This document shows, piece after piece, positions 40,841 through 48,967 of a stretch of 48,967 nt of DNA. The translations under genes and the position numbers were made by a program. The number at the start of each line of letters is the position of its first letter. Positions within the stretch are counted from its first letter, which is position 1. Below the pieces are notes generated by a model that made no database searches, was not told the origin of the DNA, and worked only from the letters and a program-made list of their open reading frames with translations. The stretch is from FW021-bin31 sp964478125 (lineage in GTDB: Bacteria; Bacteroidota; Bacteroidia; Chitinophagales; Chitinophagaceae): positions 1 to 48,967 of the forward strand of contig CAYZGR010000018.1 of assembly GCA_964478125.1 (NCBI GenBank), written 5' to 3'.

Positions 40841-42592
40841 ATGTATAGAACGCATAGCTGCGGCGCTTTAAGGGAAAAGAACATCGGGGAATCCGTGACT
40901 TTATCCGGATGGGTTCGAAAGATTCGTGAGTTTGGGAGTCTTACTTTTATAGACCTGAGGGATCGCTATGGTATTACCCAGTTGGTATTTGGAGCGGAAT
41001 GGAAAGAACGGCTGAATGAAACCGCTTTGGGGCGTGAATACGTCATTCGGGTAGAGGGAAAGGTCATAGAACGAAGCAATAAAAATCCCAATATACCGAC
41101 GGGCGACATTGAAATTGAGGTTAAAGGGTATACCGTTCTTAACCAGGCAAAAAACCCTCCTTTCACGATTCAGGATGATACAGACGGGGGAGAAGAACAG
41201 CGTATGCAATACCGTTATTTGGATCTGCGCCGGGATATCATGAAAAAACATATTGAATTTCGAGCCAAAGTAAGCCGTTCCATACGCAGGTATCTGAATG
41301 AACATGATTTCCTGGATATAGAAACGCCGTTTTTAATTAAATCTACTCCCGAAGGGGCGCGTGATTTCGTGGTGCCTTCACGAATGAACCCGGGCACTTT
41401 TTATGCCCTGCCGCAATCCCCCCAAACTTTTAAACAGCTCCTTATGGTGAGTGGTTTTGATAGATATTATCAGATCGTAAAATGTTTTAGGGATGAGGAT
41501 CTGCGGGCGGACCGGCAGCCGGAATTTACGCAGGTGGATTGTGAAATGAGTTTTGTGGAACAGGAAGATGTGTTGCAATTGTTTGAAGGTATGATCAGGC
41601 AGGTGATAAAAGAGGTGAGCGGAAGGGAGATAGAGCAGCCGCTACCGCGAATGACATGGGAGGAGGCGATGCGTGACTATGGCAATGATAAACCGGATAT
41701 TCGCTTTGGAATGAAGCTGCAATATCCGGGTAGCGTTTTAAAGGGAAAGGGATTTAAAGTATTTGATGAGGCAGAGGAGCATGTGGCCATCGTGGCGTCT
41801 GGCAGCGCGGATTATAGCCGCAAACAATTGGATAAGCTGACGGAGTGGGTAAAACGCCCTCAAATAGGTATGAGAGGGCTGGCTTATGTCAAATGCCTGC
41901 AAGGAAACACCTATAAAAGCAGTTTTGATAAATTTTTTGATCACACAGCTTTACAGAACATAGCTGCTTTTTGTAAAGCAAAAGAAGGAGATTTGATTCT
42001 TCTGTTGACCGGACCGGCGGAGCAAACCCGGAAGGCCATGAGCGAGCTTCGCCTGGAAATGGGGCATCGGCTCGGCCTCAGGAATAAGGATGAATTTGCG
42101 GCTCTGTGGATCGTGGATTTCCCACTTTTTGAATATAACGAAGAAGAGGGGCGTTGGCTGGCACGCCATCATCCCTTTACCGCGCCTAAACCGGAGCACA
42201 TTGACCTGATGGATCAAGAGGAGCGGTTTGGAGATATCCGCGCTAATGCTTATGATATGGTTTTAAATGGGAATGAAATAGGAGGCGGTTCTATTCGTAT
42301 CTTTCAAAGAGAATTGCAGATGAAGATGTTTGAAGCCCTGGGTATGAGCGATGAAGAGGCTAATGAAAAATTTGGTTTTCTCATGGGCGCATTTGAATAT
42401 GGAGCGCCTCCGCATGGAGGCATAGCCTTCGGCTTTGATCGCCTGTGTGCTATATTGGAGGGTAGTGAAAGTATACGTGATTTTATTGCTTTTCCGAAAA
42501 ATAATATGGGGCGCGACGTGATGTTGGATGCCCCCGCTGCATTGGATGCGTGCCAGTTAAAGGAACTCCATTTAAAAACGACCAACGATTGA
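40841..42592 (+). CDS. aspS: Aspartyl-tRNA synthetase
   Basis: 583-aa class IIb synthetase of the bacterial type. The N-terminal OB-fold anticodon domain (MYRTHSCGALREKNIGE, SGWVRKIREFGSLTFIDLRD) is followed by class II motif 1 (RSIRRYLNEHDFLDIETPFL), motif 2 (YQIVKCFRDEDLRADRQPEFTQ in part) and motif 3 (GAPPHGGIAFGFDRLCAIL). A bacterial GAD insertion domain lies between (about residues 300-420). ATG 40841 is the natural start. A membrane-protein gene follows 5 nt after the stop and may be co-transcribed. Confidence 0.97.
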   Translation: MYRTHSCGALREKNIGESVTLSGWVRKIREFGSLTFIDLRDRYGITQLVFGAEWKERLNETALGREYVIRVEGKVIERSNKNPNIPTGDIEIEVKGYTVLNQAKNPPFTIQDDTDGGEEQRMQYRYLDLRRDIMKKHIEFRAKVSRSIRRYLNEHDFLDIETPFLIKSTPEGARDFVVPSRMNPGTFYALPQSPQTFKQLLMVSGFDRYYQIVKCFRDEDLRADRQPEFTQVDCEMSFVEQEDVLQLFEGMIRQVIKEVSGREIEQPLPRMTWEEAMRDYGNDKPDIRFGMKLQYPGSVLKGKGFKVFDEAEEHVAIVASGSADYSRKQLDKLTEWVKRPQIGMRGLAYVKCLQGNTYKSSFDKFFDHTALQNIAAFCKAKEGDLILLLTGPAEQTRKAMSELRLEMGHRLGLRNKDEFAALWIVDFPLFEYNEEEGRWLARHHPFTAPKPEHIDLMDQEERFGDIRANAYDMVLNGNEIGGGSIRIFQRELQMKMFEALGMSDEEANEKFGFLMGAFEYGAPPHGGIAFGFDRLCAILEGSESIRDFIAFPKNNMGRDVMLDAPAALDACQLKELHLKTTND

Positions 42593-42597
42593 GCTTT

Positions 42598-43152
42598 ATG
42601 AACGATTTTCCTGATAATCAAATTTCTCCCCGGCCCCGTAAAAAATATGCTTTCTACAGGATATTGGGGTTTATTGATAACTTTTTGGCAATATTCTTTT
42701 TGTTTGTAGTGCTGATGTCTTTTTTGGCTTCAGGCTTACAGCCTTCGCTCCTTTTATACTTGTTTGTTTTTCTGTGTATTTTGATCTATACCAATCTTAC
42801 TGCTGTATTCGCGAGGCATGTGATGGCCAGAGGACAGTACCTGCGCGCCCGTCTAAAAGACTGGATAAAGGTGAATGCCATCGTTACTTTATTGTTTTCC
42901 GGTATTATGATTGCGGCCCTTATCTATGTTTTGCCCAATGAACAGTTTTTTGATAAGCTTACCGAGATGTACGCGGGTGTGGAGGGTATGACCGAAGAGA
43001 TGATGCAACAGCTGGTTCCTACTTTGAGAATGATCCTGGGATTCCTGGTAATTTGCATGTTCCTTTTTATCGTACATGTAATAATGACTTTTCGCTATCT
43101 CAGGCAATTTGCCGACCGCTTCAGAAATGAGACAGACAGGCCGCGGCTTTAA
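42598..43152 (+). CDS. Four-TM membrane protein of unknown function
   Basis: 184-aa protein that I do not recognise beyond being an integral membrane protein. After a polar N terminus (MNDFPDNQISPRPRKKYAF) there are four hydrophobic segments: about residues 26-47, 51-74, 87-111 and 148-170. A loop with MYAGVEGMTEEMMQQLVP separates the last two, and the C terminus is basic. ATG 42598 is 5 nt after the aspS stop and is preferred over an upstream ATG that would overlap aspS. Possibly co-expressed with aspS; no function is suggested. Confidence 0.75.
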   Translation: MNDFPDNQISPRPRKKYAFYRILGFIDNFLAIFFLFVVLMSFLASGLQPSLLLYLFVFLCILIYTNLTAVFARHVMARGQYLRARLKDWIKVNAIVTLLFSGIMIAALIYVLPNEQFFDKLTEMYAGVEGMTEEMMQQLVPTLRMILGFLVICMFLFIVHVIMTFRYLRQFADRFRNETDRPRL

Positions 43153-43300
43153 TCGTGCATGGATCTGGCAGTTCCTGTATGGGATATTTTGGAATTTGCG
43201 GCTCAATACCGTGTGGCCTATGATCCGGTTTGTGGCTAAACCGGTTAGCCGCTTTGTGCCGGCTGTAGAAAAGCATATTTCTCCATTAAAATTTCATTAA
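43127..43300 (+). CDS. Possible small Trp-rich protein (low confidence)
   Basis: 57-aa frame overlapping the end of the 4-TM gene. It has several Trp (AWIWQFLYGIFWNLRLN) and a basic, amphipathic tail (FVAKPVSRFVPAVEKHI). It fills the 190-nt space before xseA, which otherwise holds no gene. No ribosome binding site or family match is visible, so it may be a chance frame. Confidence 0.25.
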   Translation: MRQTGRGFNRAWIWQFLYGIFWNLRLNTVWPMIRFVAKPVSRFVPAVEKHISPLKFH

Positions 43301-43345
43301 CTGTTGAAAAAGATATAGTTTTATCCATAGTTTATCAGCGTACTT

Positions 43346-44686
43346 ATGGTAGAACAGATAAATGACAGGAGCGTTTTCACCTTGCTGGAGGTGACCCGCA
43401 GCATCCAAAAAACCCTTAGGCAACGGTATGGCAGTTCTTTTTGGGTGAAGGGGGAAATGATCCGGCTTAATCATTATCCCCATTCGGGACATTGTTATCC
43501 TGATCTGGTTGAAAAGCGGGAGGGCAGGATAGTGGCTCAGATACGGGCTAATCTTTGGAAGGCAGATTATCAGCGCGTAAACCGTCGCTTTCAACAGATC
43601 CTCAAAGAACCGCTCAAAGATGGCATTAAGATTCTTTTCCTGGCCAAAATTGAATTTGACCCCCATTATGGGCTATCGCTGCATATACTGGATATTGATC
43701 CTTCCTTTACGCTGGGTGACCTGGAACATGAAAAGCAGGCAACCATTGAAAGACTGAAAAAAGAACAACTTTTTGGAAAAAATAAAAAGTTGCAAATACC
43801 CTTATTGCCAAACCGGATTGCAGTTATTTCTGTTGAAACGAGTAAAGGTTTTGCGGATTTCAGGAAAATAGTGGATGCTAACGAGTTCGGCTATACTTAT
43901 TTTTATTTCCTCTTCCCGGCTTTGCTGCAGGGAGATCAGGCTGTTGCTTCTATCCTCAGGGCATTGGAAAGGATCCGGAGGGTTCGCCGACATTTTGATC
44001 TTGTAGCCATTATCAGAGGTGGCGGAGGGGATATTGGTTTGTCTTGTTACAATGATTTTGAGTTGACAAAAGCCCTGGCCTCTTTCCCGTTGCCTGTCAT
44101 TACAGGAATTGGCCATGCGACTAATGAAACTGTTGCAGAAATGATCGCCTGCGAGAACTGCATTACGCCCACAAAAATGGCGGAGTGGCTATTACAAAAG
44201 ACCCATCAATTTGCACTACCGGTGCAACAGGCCAAAAAATATATAACAGACAAGACGCGGCACATCTTGTCGGAAAAGAGAGCACAACTCAGCATACAGA
44301 TGAATTATTTTAAGTCGGCTACCCTGAACAGGCTCGCTTTTAACCGCAACCTCCTTTCTGCCATGAGAACCGCCGCGGTGCAACAGTCCTTTTTTATCTT
44401 AAAAGATCGGAAGAACAAACTCGTACAAAAGAAGATTGAATTGAATAAAAATGTGGCCGCTCTCGTATCCCATAACAAGGATGCCCTGAAAAGTGCGCAG
44501 CAAAGTATTAAACTTATGGATCCGATCCATGTTTTAAAGAGAGGATACAGTATAACGTATGTAGATGATAAATTGCTGGCTACTGTAGACAAGGTGCAGA
44601 AAGGCGCTGAAATAACGACGCAGCTTTCAGATGGCCTTTTAAAAGGGAAAGTAATATTGATCAAAAAAATAAACCCTGATGAGTGA
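43346..44686 (+). CDS. xseA: Exodeoxyribonuclease VII large subunit
   Basis: 446-aa catalytic subunit of exonuclease VII, which degrades single-stranded DNA from both ends with XseB. The N-terminal OB-fold (FTLLEVTRSIQKTLRQRYG, FWVKGEMIRLN, HCYPDLVEK) is followed by the catalytic region with LPNRIAVISVETSKGFADF, IIRGGGGDIGLSCYND and ITGIGHATNETVAEMIA, then a long helical region (about residues 290-395) and a C-terminal LKRGYSITYVDDK. It overlaps xseB by 8 nt, which signals translational coupling. The N terminus is slightly divergent but complete. Confidence 0.95.
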   Translation: MVEQINDRSVFTLLEVTRSIQKTLRQRYGSSFWVKGEMIRLNHYPHSGHCYPDLVEKREGRIVAQIRANLWKADYQRVNRRFQQILKEPLKDGIKILFLAKIEFDPHYGLSLHILDIDPSFTLGDLEHEKQATIERLKKEQLFGKNKKLQIPLLPNRIAVISVETSKGFADFRKIVDANEFGYTYFYFLFPALLQGDQAVASILRALERIRRVRRHFDLVAIIRGGGGDIGLSCYNDFELTKALASFPLPVITGIGHATNETVAEMIACENCITPTKMAEWLLQKTHQFALPVQQAKKYITDKTRHILSEKRAQLSIQMNYFKSATLNRLAFNRNLLSAMRTAAVQQSFFILKDRKNKLVQKKIELNKNVAALVSHNKDALKSAQQSIKLMDPIHVLKRGYSITYVDDKLLATVDKVQKGAEITTQLSDGLLKGKVILIKKINPDE

Positions 44687-44879
44687 AGAAATTAGTTACA
44701 CCCAAGCTTTTAAGGACCTGCAAACCATTGTTTCAGAGATTGAAGAAGGTGAAATTACGGTAGATGTGCTATCGGAAAAAGTAAAAAGAGCAACAAAACT
44801 CATTGATATTTGTCAGAAGAAATTAACTGCAACGGAAGAAGATGTGAATACGATATTGAGAGAATTGGAAGGGCAGTAG
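44679..44879 (+). CDS. xseB: Exodeoxyribonuclease VII small subunit
   Basis: 66-aa helical protein, standard size for XseB. It has YTQAFKDLQTIVSEIEEGE, VDVLSEKVKRATKLIDICQKKL and TEEDVNTILREL, matching the family's two-helix hairpin. Several copies assemble on XseA to form the active nuclease. The start overlaps the end of xseA by 8 nt. Confidence 0.94.
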   Translation: MSEEISYTQAFKDLQTIVSEIEEGEITVDVLSEKVKRATKLIDICQKKLTATEEDVNTILRELEGQ

Positions 44880-44953
44880 CAGTAGGCAGCAACAGTGGGC
44901 GGCGCTTTCCTAACTAAGGGATTAATAGACTTACGACTAATGACCAATTACTA

Positions 44954-45859
44954 ATGGACTATATAGATTATTACAAAGTATTGGGAGTGGATAAAACCGC
45001 ATCTAAGGAAGATATACGGAAAGCATATCGGAAGCTGGCACGTAAGTATCATCCCGACCTCAATCCCAATGATGAAAGTGCTAAGCAGAAGTTTCAGCAG
45101 ATTAATGAAGCAAACGAAGTACTAAGTGATCCGGAAAAGCGGAAAAAGTATGACCAATATGGGAAGGATTGGAAACATGCTGAAGCTTATGAGCAGGCCG
45201 GGCAATCCGCAGGAGGCCCTTCCGGTTATTCCGGAGGCGGTTCGGAATGGCAATCCTATACCGGCAATTTTGATGAAGATGTTTTTTCGGATTTCTTCTC
45301 TTCCATGTTTGGAGGAGGCGGAGGCAGAAGCCGCCATCGCCGTCATGTAAAATTCAAAGGGCAGGATATCCGTGCACAGTTGCAGTTAAACCTGCGCGAG
45401 GCTTATCATACCCATAAGCAAAGTTTCAATGTAAATGGGAAGAATATTCGAATTACCATTCCTGCGGGCGTGGCCAACGGGCAGGAGATCCGGATCAAGG
45501 GATATGGCGGTCCGGGAGTGAATGGCGGCCCTACAGGCGATTTATATATTCAATTTGTTATTCCTAATGATCCTGAATTTAAACGACAGGGAGATGATCT
45601 GTACCTGACGGCAAAGTTGGATCTATATACTGCTGTTTTAGGCGGGGAGAAAACCCTTGATACCCTATCAGGGAAAGTGAAAGTAAACATCCGGCCGGGC
45701 ACACAAAATGATTCCAGGATCCGGCTGAAGGGGAAAGGATTTCCTGTTTATAAAAAAGACGGCCAGTTTGGTGACCTGATTGTTCGTTTCTCTATTCAGA
45801 TACCGACTCATTTAACTCCAAAGCAGAAAGAATTGTTTCAACAACTGGCAAACAGCTAA
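44954..45859 (+). CDS. cbpA: DnaJ-family co-chaperone of the CbpA type
   Basis: 301-aa class B J-protein. The J domain (residues 1-70) has the HPD tripeptide at 33-35 in RKYHPDLNPND and QKFQQINEANEVLSDPEKRKKYDQYG. A Gly/Ser-rich linker (about 75-125) with GGGGGRSRHRRH follows, then two C-terminal client-binding domains (IRITIPAGVANGQEIRIKGYG; VKVNIRPGTQNDSRIRLKGKG). No zinc finger is present, which separates it from DnaJ. It stimulates DnaK and carries clients. A CbpM-like modulator gene follows after 11 nt. Confidence 0.94.
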   Translation: MDYIDYYKVLGVDKTASKEDIRKAYRKLARKYHPDLNPNDESAKQKFQQINEANEVLSDPEKRKKYDQYGKDWKHAEAYEQAGQSAGGPSGYSGGGSEWQSYTGNFDEDVFSDFFSSMFGGGGGRSRHRRHVKFKGQDIRAQLQLNLREAYHTHKQSFNVNGKNIRITIPAGVANGQEIRIKGYGGPGVNGGPTGDLYIQFVIPNDPEFKRQGDDLYLTAKLDLYTAVLGGEKTLDTLSGKVKVNIRPGTQNDSRIRLKGKGFPVYKKDGQFGDLIVRFSIQIPTHLTPKQKELFQQLANS

Positions 45860-45870
45860 AAATACAGCTT

Positions 45871-46164
45871 ATGAACAGAAAAGATGTTTTTCTTGTAACA
45901 GATCTGTGTAGAGAACACGAGGTTGAAGTATCTTTTATACATGAATTGCGGGATAACGGACTGGTGAAGATCGAAACCGTGGAAGAAACCGAATGCATCA
46001 GGGAAGAGGAGGTGGGAGAAGTAGAACGGTTTATTCGCCTCCATTCCGACTTGTCTATTAATATAGAGGGGTTGGAAGCGATCTCTCATTTACTGGAAAA
46101 GATAGAAGTGTTGCAGCACCAGGTTCATGATCTTCATAACCGTTTGCGCCTATACGAGGATTAG
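45871..46164 (+). CDS. cbpM: Chaperone modulator CbpM-like protein
   Basis: 97-aa protein of the CbpM/MerR-like group. An N-terminal helix-turn-helix-like stretch (FLVTDLCREHEVEVSFIHELRD) is followed by ECIREEEVGEVERFIRLHSDL and a coiled-coil C terminus (LLEKIEVLQHQVHDLHNRLRLYED). In E. coli CbpM binds the CbpA J domain and blocks its activity. The position directly after cbpA supports that role. Confidence 0.88.
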   Translation: MNRKDVFLVTDLCREHEVEVSFIHELRDNGLVKIETVEETECIREEEVGEVERFIRLHSDLSINIEGLEAISHLLEKIEVLQHQVHDLHNRLRLYED

Positions 46165-46176
46165 CTTCCCATTCTG

Positions 46177-46184
46177 TATCTTTG
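46177..46184 (+). promoter_or_regulatory. Predicted -7 box for the outer-membrane protein gene
   Basis: TATCTTTG with a start near 46190, about 11 nt before the ATG at 46201. No -33 match. Confidence 0.4.
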
Positions 46185-46200
46185 CCGGAAACAGTTGAGA

Positions 46201-46788
46201 ATGATACACTTTTGCAGGTATAGGTTGCCGGTTTTTCTTTTTTTGGTGGTTATAGGGGTAGAAAATGGTCTTGCACAAACTCAGGCTCCGGGCGTTCCCC
46301 ATCTGCTAAAAACAAGCCAGATGAAGGGGAATCTCAATTTTGTGGGGATTGATGTGAGCTTTGAACAAAAAATAGCAAAGGATTTCACCTCCTATTTTGA
46401 AGGAGGCATAAATTATGGCTATTATAAAAATGGTGGAATGATCAACTTTGCCCGGGGACGTTGGAATGCCATAGCTCCCTTTTTATCGGCCGGGTTGAGA
46501 TGGTATTATAACCTGGAGAGACGTTACAACAAAGGCGCCAATATCCTGAATAATGCTGCAAATTTTTTCCGCATCAAAGGAAGGTACCGCTTTGAGGCTT
46601 TTGAACATAGGGGCTTTTTTGCGGATCCGGTATTGACTCTTATGCCGGCTTGGGGGATTCAGAGAAATATAGGTCAGCATTTTAACTTTGAAGTAGCTCC
46701 GGGTTATGAAATAGTTTATAATACCCGGCATAAGGATTGGAGTAGCCACGTGGCTTTTAATTTGAAATTGGGATACATTATTTTCTAA
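46201..46788 (+). CDS. Small outer-membrane beta-barrel-like protein
   Basis: 195-aa exported protein. The signal peptide (MIHFCRYRLPVFLFLVVIG region, cleavage near GLAQ) is followed by alternating strands with aromatic girdles: NFVGIDVSFEQKI, TSYFEGGINYGYYKNGG, APFLSAGLRWYYNLERRY, GFFADPVLTLMPAWGIQ and the final HVAFNLKLGYIIF, a C-terminal Phe typical of barrels. ATG 46201 is chosen over a TTG two codons upstream. I cannot name a specific family; it looks like one of the 8-strand opacity-type proteins. A putative lipoprotein gene starts 2 nt after its stop. Confidence 0.75.
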   Translation: MIHFCRYRLPVFLFLVVIGVENGLAQTQAPGVPHLLKTSQMKGNLNFVGIDVSFEQKIAKDFTSYFEGGINYGYYKNGGMINFARGRWNAIAPFLSAGLRWYYNLERRYNKGANILNNAANFFRIKGRYRFEAFEHRGFFADPVLTLMPAWGIQRNIGQHFNFEVAPGYEIVYNTRHKDWSSHVAFNLKLGYIIF

Positions 46789-46790
46789 AA

Positions 46791-47027
46791 GTGAAGGTCA
46801 TACGTAGTACTTTATTGTTTTTATGGGTTGCCTTGATTCAGGGATGTGATACTACCTATACCTACACCCAAGACCCGATAACCGGCCTGGATTCTTCCCA
46901 GGTAACCCAAACTGTTTTCGATCAGGAATTGTCCATGTTTTTAGTTGTCAGCAGTTTTTTATACATTTATACCTCAAAAAATTACCTTAAAAAATTAAAA
47001 CATCATGTCGTATCCTTATCAAATTAA
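46791..47027 (+). CDS. Putative small lipoprotein (GTG start)
   Basis: 78-aa frame starting at GTG, 2 nt after the barrel-protein stop. It begins with a lipoprotein-like signal (STLLFLWVALIQGCDTTY, Cys about residue 19) with a slightly unusual Gln before the Gly-Cys. The short mature part ends in a hydrophobic stretch (SMFLVVSSFLYIYTS) that overlaps the acs start by 23 nt. The close spacing to the upstream gene supports a real gene; the overlap with acs and lack of a family make this uncertain. Confidence 0.45.
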   Translation: MKVIRSTLLFLWVALIQGCDTTYTYTQDPITGLDSSQVTQTVFDQELSMFLVVSSFLYIYTSKNYLKKLKHHVVSLSN

Positions 47028-48936
47028 AACGAAAGAAGAACGTGACAAGGCGTATAAAAAAAGCGTAGAGGACCCTGAAGGGTTTTGGGCGGAAATTGCA
47101 GCGCAATTTCAATGGAAGAAAAAATGGGATAAGACGCTCGAATGGCGTTTCGAGGGCGAAGGAGCACCCATAATCAAATGGTTCCAGGGTGGGAAACTGA
47201 ACATTACCGAGAATTGTCTTGATCGCCATTTGGAAGAAAGGGGAGATCAGCCGGCGATCATCTGGGAGCCCAACAATCCCGAGGAACATTATCGGATTCT
47301 CACCTATAAACAGCTGCATCAAAAAGTATGCACCTTTGCGAACGTCTTAAAGAATAATGGTGTTAAAAAAGGAGACCGGGTTTGTATCTATATGGGAATG
47401 GTTCCGGAACTTGCCATTGCCATACTGGCCTGTGCCCGTATCGGAGCCATTCACTCGGTAATTTTTGGCGGCTTTTCGGCCCAGTCCATCGCAGACCGGG
47501 TAAAAGACGGGGAGGCCAAATATATTATCACTTGTGACGGCGCTTTCCGCGGTAAAAAGGTCATCCCCTTGAAAAATGTAGTGGATGATGCGCTGGTACA
47601 ATGTCCGGATGTGAAACGTACCATTGTATTAACCCGTACCCGTACTCCTGTTTCGATGATAAAAGGACGTGATGTATGGTGGGAAGATGAGATCAAAAAG
47701 GTGGAGACGCTCGGAAACCCGCCTTGTCCGGCAGAGGAAATGGATGCAGAAGACCCGCTTTATATATTGTACACGAGCGGCAGCACCGGCAAGCCCAAGG
47801 GGGTGGTACATACTACGGCCGGCTACATGGTTTATGTTACTTACACCTTTGTAAATGTATTTAATTATCAACCGGGCGAGATCTATTTTTGTACCGCGGA
47901 TATAGGATGGGTGACCGGCCACAGTTATATTGTATATGGACCGTTGGCCGCAGGAGCTACTTCTATGATGTTTGAGGGAACTCCGACTTATCCGGATGCA
48001 GGCCGTTTTTGGGATATTGTGGATAAGCATAAAGTAAACATTCTTTATACCGCGCCTACCGCTATTCGTTCTCTAATGGCGCATGGATTGGATTTCATCA
48101 AAGATAAGGATCTTAGCTCACTCCGGGTTTTAGGCAGCGTGGGAGAACCAATTAATGAAGAAGCCTGGAAATGGTATTATGAAAATATAGGAAAAAAGCG
48201 TTGTCCGATAGTAGATACCTGGTGGCAAACGGAAAACGGAGGCATATTGATTTCTACCATCGCTACCGTAACGGACATGAAGCCTTCCTATGCGACTTAT
48301 CCGCTACCGGGAATACAGCCTGCTGTTATGGACGAAAAAGGGAATGAGATTACGACGCCTGAAGCCGCGGGCAATCTTTGTATCAAATTCCCGTGGCCCG
48401 GGATGCTGCGTACCACCTGGGGAGACCACAAGCGCTGTTTCAATACCTATTTTTCGGCTTATCCCGGAAAGTATTTTAGCGGTGATGGCTGCCTGAGAGA
48501 GGCGGACGGTAAGTATCGGATTACCGGCCGTGTGGATGATGTGTTAAATGTGAGTGGACACCGGATCGGGACTGCCGAAGTGGAAAATGCGATTAATATG
48601 CATGCCGATGTGGTGGAAAGCGCCGTAGTCGGTTTTCCTCATGATATTAAAGGGCAGGGGATCTATGCATTTGTGATCACGGAGGACGATGCAGAGGGAG
48701 ATCAGGATTTGATGTATAAAGATATTTTGGAAACGGTGAGCCGTATTATTGGCCCGATTGCCAAGCCAGACAAGATACAGTTTGTGAAAGGGTTGCCTAA
48801 AACCCGTTCCGGAAAGATCATGCGCCGTATTCTGCGTAAGATCGCAGAAGGAGAGATGAAAGATGTGGGAGATGTGACCACTCTGTTGAATCCTGAAATC
48901 GTAGAAGACATCAAGAGCGGCAGCGCTCAGGGATAA
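47005..48936 (+). CDS. acs: Acetyl-CoA synthetase
   Basis: 643-aa AMP-forming acetate-CoA ligase. The N-terminal part has GGKLNITENCLDRHLEERGD, then YMGMVPELAIAILACARIGAIHSV, the AMP-binding P-loop YTSGSTGKPKGVVHT, the substrate region VDTWWQTENGG, and the hinge/lid GRVDDVLNVSGHRIGTAEVE. The C terminus has TRSGKIMRRILRKIAEGE, whose lysine is the acetylation site controlling the enzyme in many bacteria. Length is standard. It activates acetate for entry into central metabolism. The stop lies 31 nt before the window edge. Confidence 0.97.
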   Translation: MSYPYQIKTKEERDKAYKKSVEDPEGFWAEIAAQFQWKKKWDKTLEWRFEGEGAPIIKWFQGGKLNITENCLDRHLEERGDQPAIIWEPNNPEEHYRILTYKQLHQKVCTFANVLKNNGVKKGDRVCIYMGMVPELAIAILACARIGAIHSVIFGGFSAQSIADRVKDGEAKYIITCDGAFRGKKVIPLKNVVDDALVQCPDVKRTIVLTRTRTPVSMIKGRDVWWEDEIKKVETLGNPPCPAEEMDAEDPLYILYTSGSTGKPKGVVHTTAGYMVYVTYTFVNVFNYQPGEIYFCTADIGWVTGHSYIVYGPLAAGATSMMFEGTPTYPDAGRFWDIVDKHKVNILYTAPTAIRSLMAHGLDFIKDKDLSSLRVLGSVGEPINEEAWKWYYENIGKKRCPIVDTWWQTENGGILISTIATVTDMKPSYATYPLPGIQPAVMDEKGNEITTPEAAGNLCIKFPWPGMLRTTWGDHKRCFNTYFSAYPGKYFSGDGCLREADGKYRITGRVDDVLNVSGHRIGTAEVENAINMHADVVESAVVGFPHDIKGQGIYAFVITEDDAEGDQDLMYKDILETVSRIIGPIAKPDKIQFVKGLPKTRSGKIMRRILRKIAEGEMKDVGDVTTLLNPEIVEDIKSGSAQG

Positions 48937-48967
48937 CGGGTAAACGAACAAGACCAAAACAAAAGCC

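Noticed and set aside
40657..40848. 63-aa frame between sodA and aspS
   Set aside because: It starts at TTG, covers the aspS -7 box and overlaps the aspS start; composition is not protein-like.
1..48967. tRNA genes, CRISPR arrays, insertion sequences, prophage or defence islands
   Set aside because: I found no T-loop-like tRNA signature, no regular direct repeats, no transposase or integrase motifs, and no known defence genes.

Overview
The window comes from a member of the Bacteroidota, most likely a Chitinophagaceae/Sphingobacteriia-type organism (inference). The evidence is the short primary sigma factor (291 aa), lineage-typical families (DUF3078 outer-membrane proteins, DUF5687 ABC permease, S16 with a long acidic tail), weak Shine-Dalgarno use, and many promoters of the Bacteroidota form TTTG-N19-TAnnTTTG. 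It is mostly chromosomal housekeeping sequence. I see no tRNA, rRNA, CRISPR array, insertion sequence or prophage. A 100-N assembly gap interrupts one gene.

Layout. 1-6732 is mainly minus strand: rpsP (open at the left edge), ffh, the primary sigma factor, a 2-TM protein, miaA and cca, with a plus-strand START-like gene between. 6801-9818 (plus) holds a fluoride riboswitch, crcB, a DUF190 gene and a large thioredoxin-fold/glycosidase-like protein. 9827-12466 (minus) holds a secreted M1-type peptidase and comF. 12574-17279 (plus) holds mscL with a DUF3078 gene, a fused 2-oxoacid:ferredoxin oxidoreductase alpha subunit without its beta partner, and an MscS-type channel; a second DUF3078 gene follows on the minus strand. 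18762-23914 holds argS, a small membrane protein, a family-2 glycosyltransferase, an orphan histidine kinase and lipB. 23926-26618 (minus) is the GDP-L-fucose operon gmd-fcl plus a secreted protein. 26790-31147 (plus) holds a CarH/LitR-like MerR regulator, an ECF sigma factor and an M1 peptidase carrying an extra C-terminal domain. 31196-40585 (minus) holds an ABC exporter pair, recQ, lpxH, a two-PDZ secreted protein, alaS and sodA. 40841-48936 (plus) holds aspS, a 4-TM protein, xseA-xseB, cbpA-cbpM, an outer-membrane barrel-like protein, a putative lipoprotein and acs.

How parts work together. The riboswitch, CrcB and DUF190 form a fluoride-response unit, and the sequence suggests a translational switch. 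The MerR/ECF pair looks like the light/B12 regulatory module that usually sits beside carotenoid genes in this phylum, but none are present here. Two mechanosensitive channels each lie beside a DUF3078 gene. Two genes (ffh and the MscS-type channel) have terminator-like hairpins placed exactly at the predicted transcription start.
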